From Bacteroidota bacterium (GTDB lineage Bacteria; Bacteroidota; Bacteroidia; Chitinophagales; Chitinophagaceae): a stretch of DNA of 6,139 nt. Both the position numbers and the translations under genes were made by a program. The stretch is taken from NCBI GenBank assembly GCA_030831005.1, contig JAURLW010000011.1, forward strand, positions 1-6,139, in the 5' to 3' direction. Shown one piece after another: positions 5,798 through 6,139 of this stretch. The notes under the pieces are model-generated. The model searched no databases. It had not been told where the DNA came from and saw nothing but the letters and a program-made list of their open reading frames with translations. The stretch's first letter is position 1. Each line of letters begins with the position of its first letter.

Positions 5798-6139
5798 ATG
5801 AAACAATTAATTTTAACTTTCGGACTTGCAATAGCTTCTGTTGTAACATTCGCTCAAGATGCAAATAAACCTGCAGCAAATCCTAACGCTCCTAAATTCC
5901 AATTTAAAGATAAAGGAGATACATACGACTTCGGAACTATTCCAGAAGGACCCGTAGCTGAACATGTATTTGAATTTAAAAACATTGGTAAAGAACCATT
6001 AGTTATTCAAAATGCAACTGGTTCATGTGGTTGCACTACTCCAGAATGGCCAAAAGAACCAATTTTACCTGGTAAATCAGCTAAAATCACGGTTCATTAC
6101 AATACACAAGGTCGTCCTGGTCCAATTTTTAAGTCTGTA
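5798..6139 (+). CDS. Secreted DUF1573 domain protein, copy 2, cut by the right edge
   Basis: The window holds the first 114 codons and ends inside the gene; no stop is reached. It opens with a signal peptide, MKQLILTFGLAIASVVTFAQ, with likely cleavage after F-A19. A short Asn/Pro/Ala linker follows, and then a DUF1573 domain: DFGTIPEGP (44-52), FKNIGKEP (60-67), SCGCTTP (76-82), PILPGK (88-93) and NTQGRPGP (102-109). By hand alignment about 45 of 69 positions across the domain are identical to copy 1, so the pair arose by duplication. There is no recognisable promoter in the 19 bp between them, so they are probably co-transcribed from the promoter at 5261-5291. The A-rich leader (AAAATAAAACCACT) lacks a Shine-Dalgarno sequence, as is usual in this phylum. 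Molecular role unknown. Confidence 0.88.
   Translation, partial: MKQLILTFGLAIASVVTFAQDANKPAANPNAPKFQFKDKGDTYDFGTIPEGPVAEHVFEFKNIGKEPLVIQNATGSCGCTTPEWPKEPILPGKSAKITVHYNTQGRPGPIFKSV

Overview
The window looks like a chromosomal stretch from an AT-rich member of the Bacteroidota, most likely Chitinophagales or a related order. Four things point there: two tandem DUF1573 secreted proteins (a family abundant in that phylum), promoter elements of the TAnnTTTG (-7) type used by its primary sigma factor, A-rich leaders without Shine-Dalgarno sequences, and the style of the CCA-adding enzyme and glycosyltransferases. Genus-level placement is not possible from the sequence alone.

Layout. Positions 1-31 (minus strand) hold only the first ten codons of a gene that leaves the window, with its own predicted promoter at 64-94. 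Positions 90-5208 (minus strand) are a compact five-gene run, in transcription order: a family 9 (heptosyltransferase-like) glycosyltransferase (5208-4207), a CCA tRNA nucleotidyltransferase with an HD domain (4191-2776), a 117-residue membrane protein of unknown function (2770-2417), a BtuF-like helical-backbone binding protein without a signal peptide (2415-1618), and a polytopic GT-C/ArnT-like membrane glycosyltransferase (1625-90). Gaps are 15, 5 and 1 bp, followed by an 8-bp overlap, so they are probably co-transcribed. Positions 5209-5310 are a divergent promoter region. Positions 5311-6139 (plus strand) hold two tandem DUF1573 genes 19 bp apart; the second runs off the right edge.

How the genes fit together. 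The two glycosyltransferases at the ends of the minus-strand operon suggest cell-envelope glycan work (lipopolysaccharide core or a related glycolipid), while the CCA enzyme is tRNA maturation housekeeping. The binding protein and the small membrane protein have no evident link to either. The DUF1573 pair encodes exported proteins of unknown role with codon use suggestive of good expression. There is no gene-free stretch over 300 bp, and I see no RNA gene, CRISPR array, insertion sequence or phage gene. No clearly new defence or mobile system is present. The most notable points are the signal-less binding protein, the apparently leaderless start of the operon, the helically phased repeat between the divergent promoters, and the duplicated DUF1573 genes.
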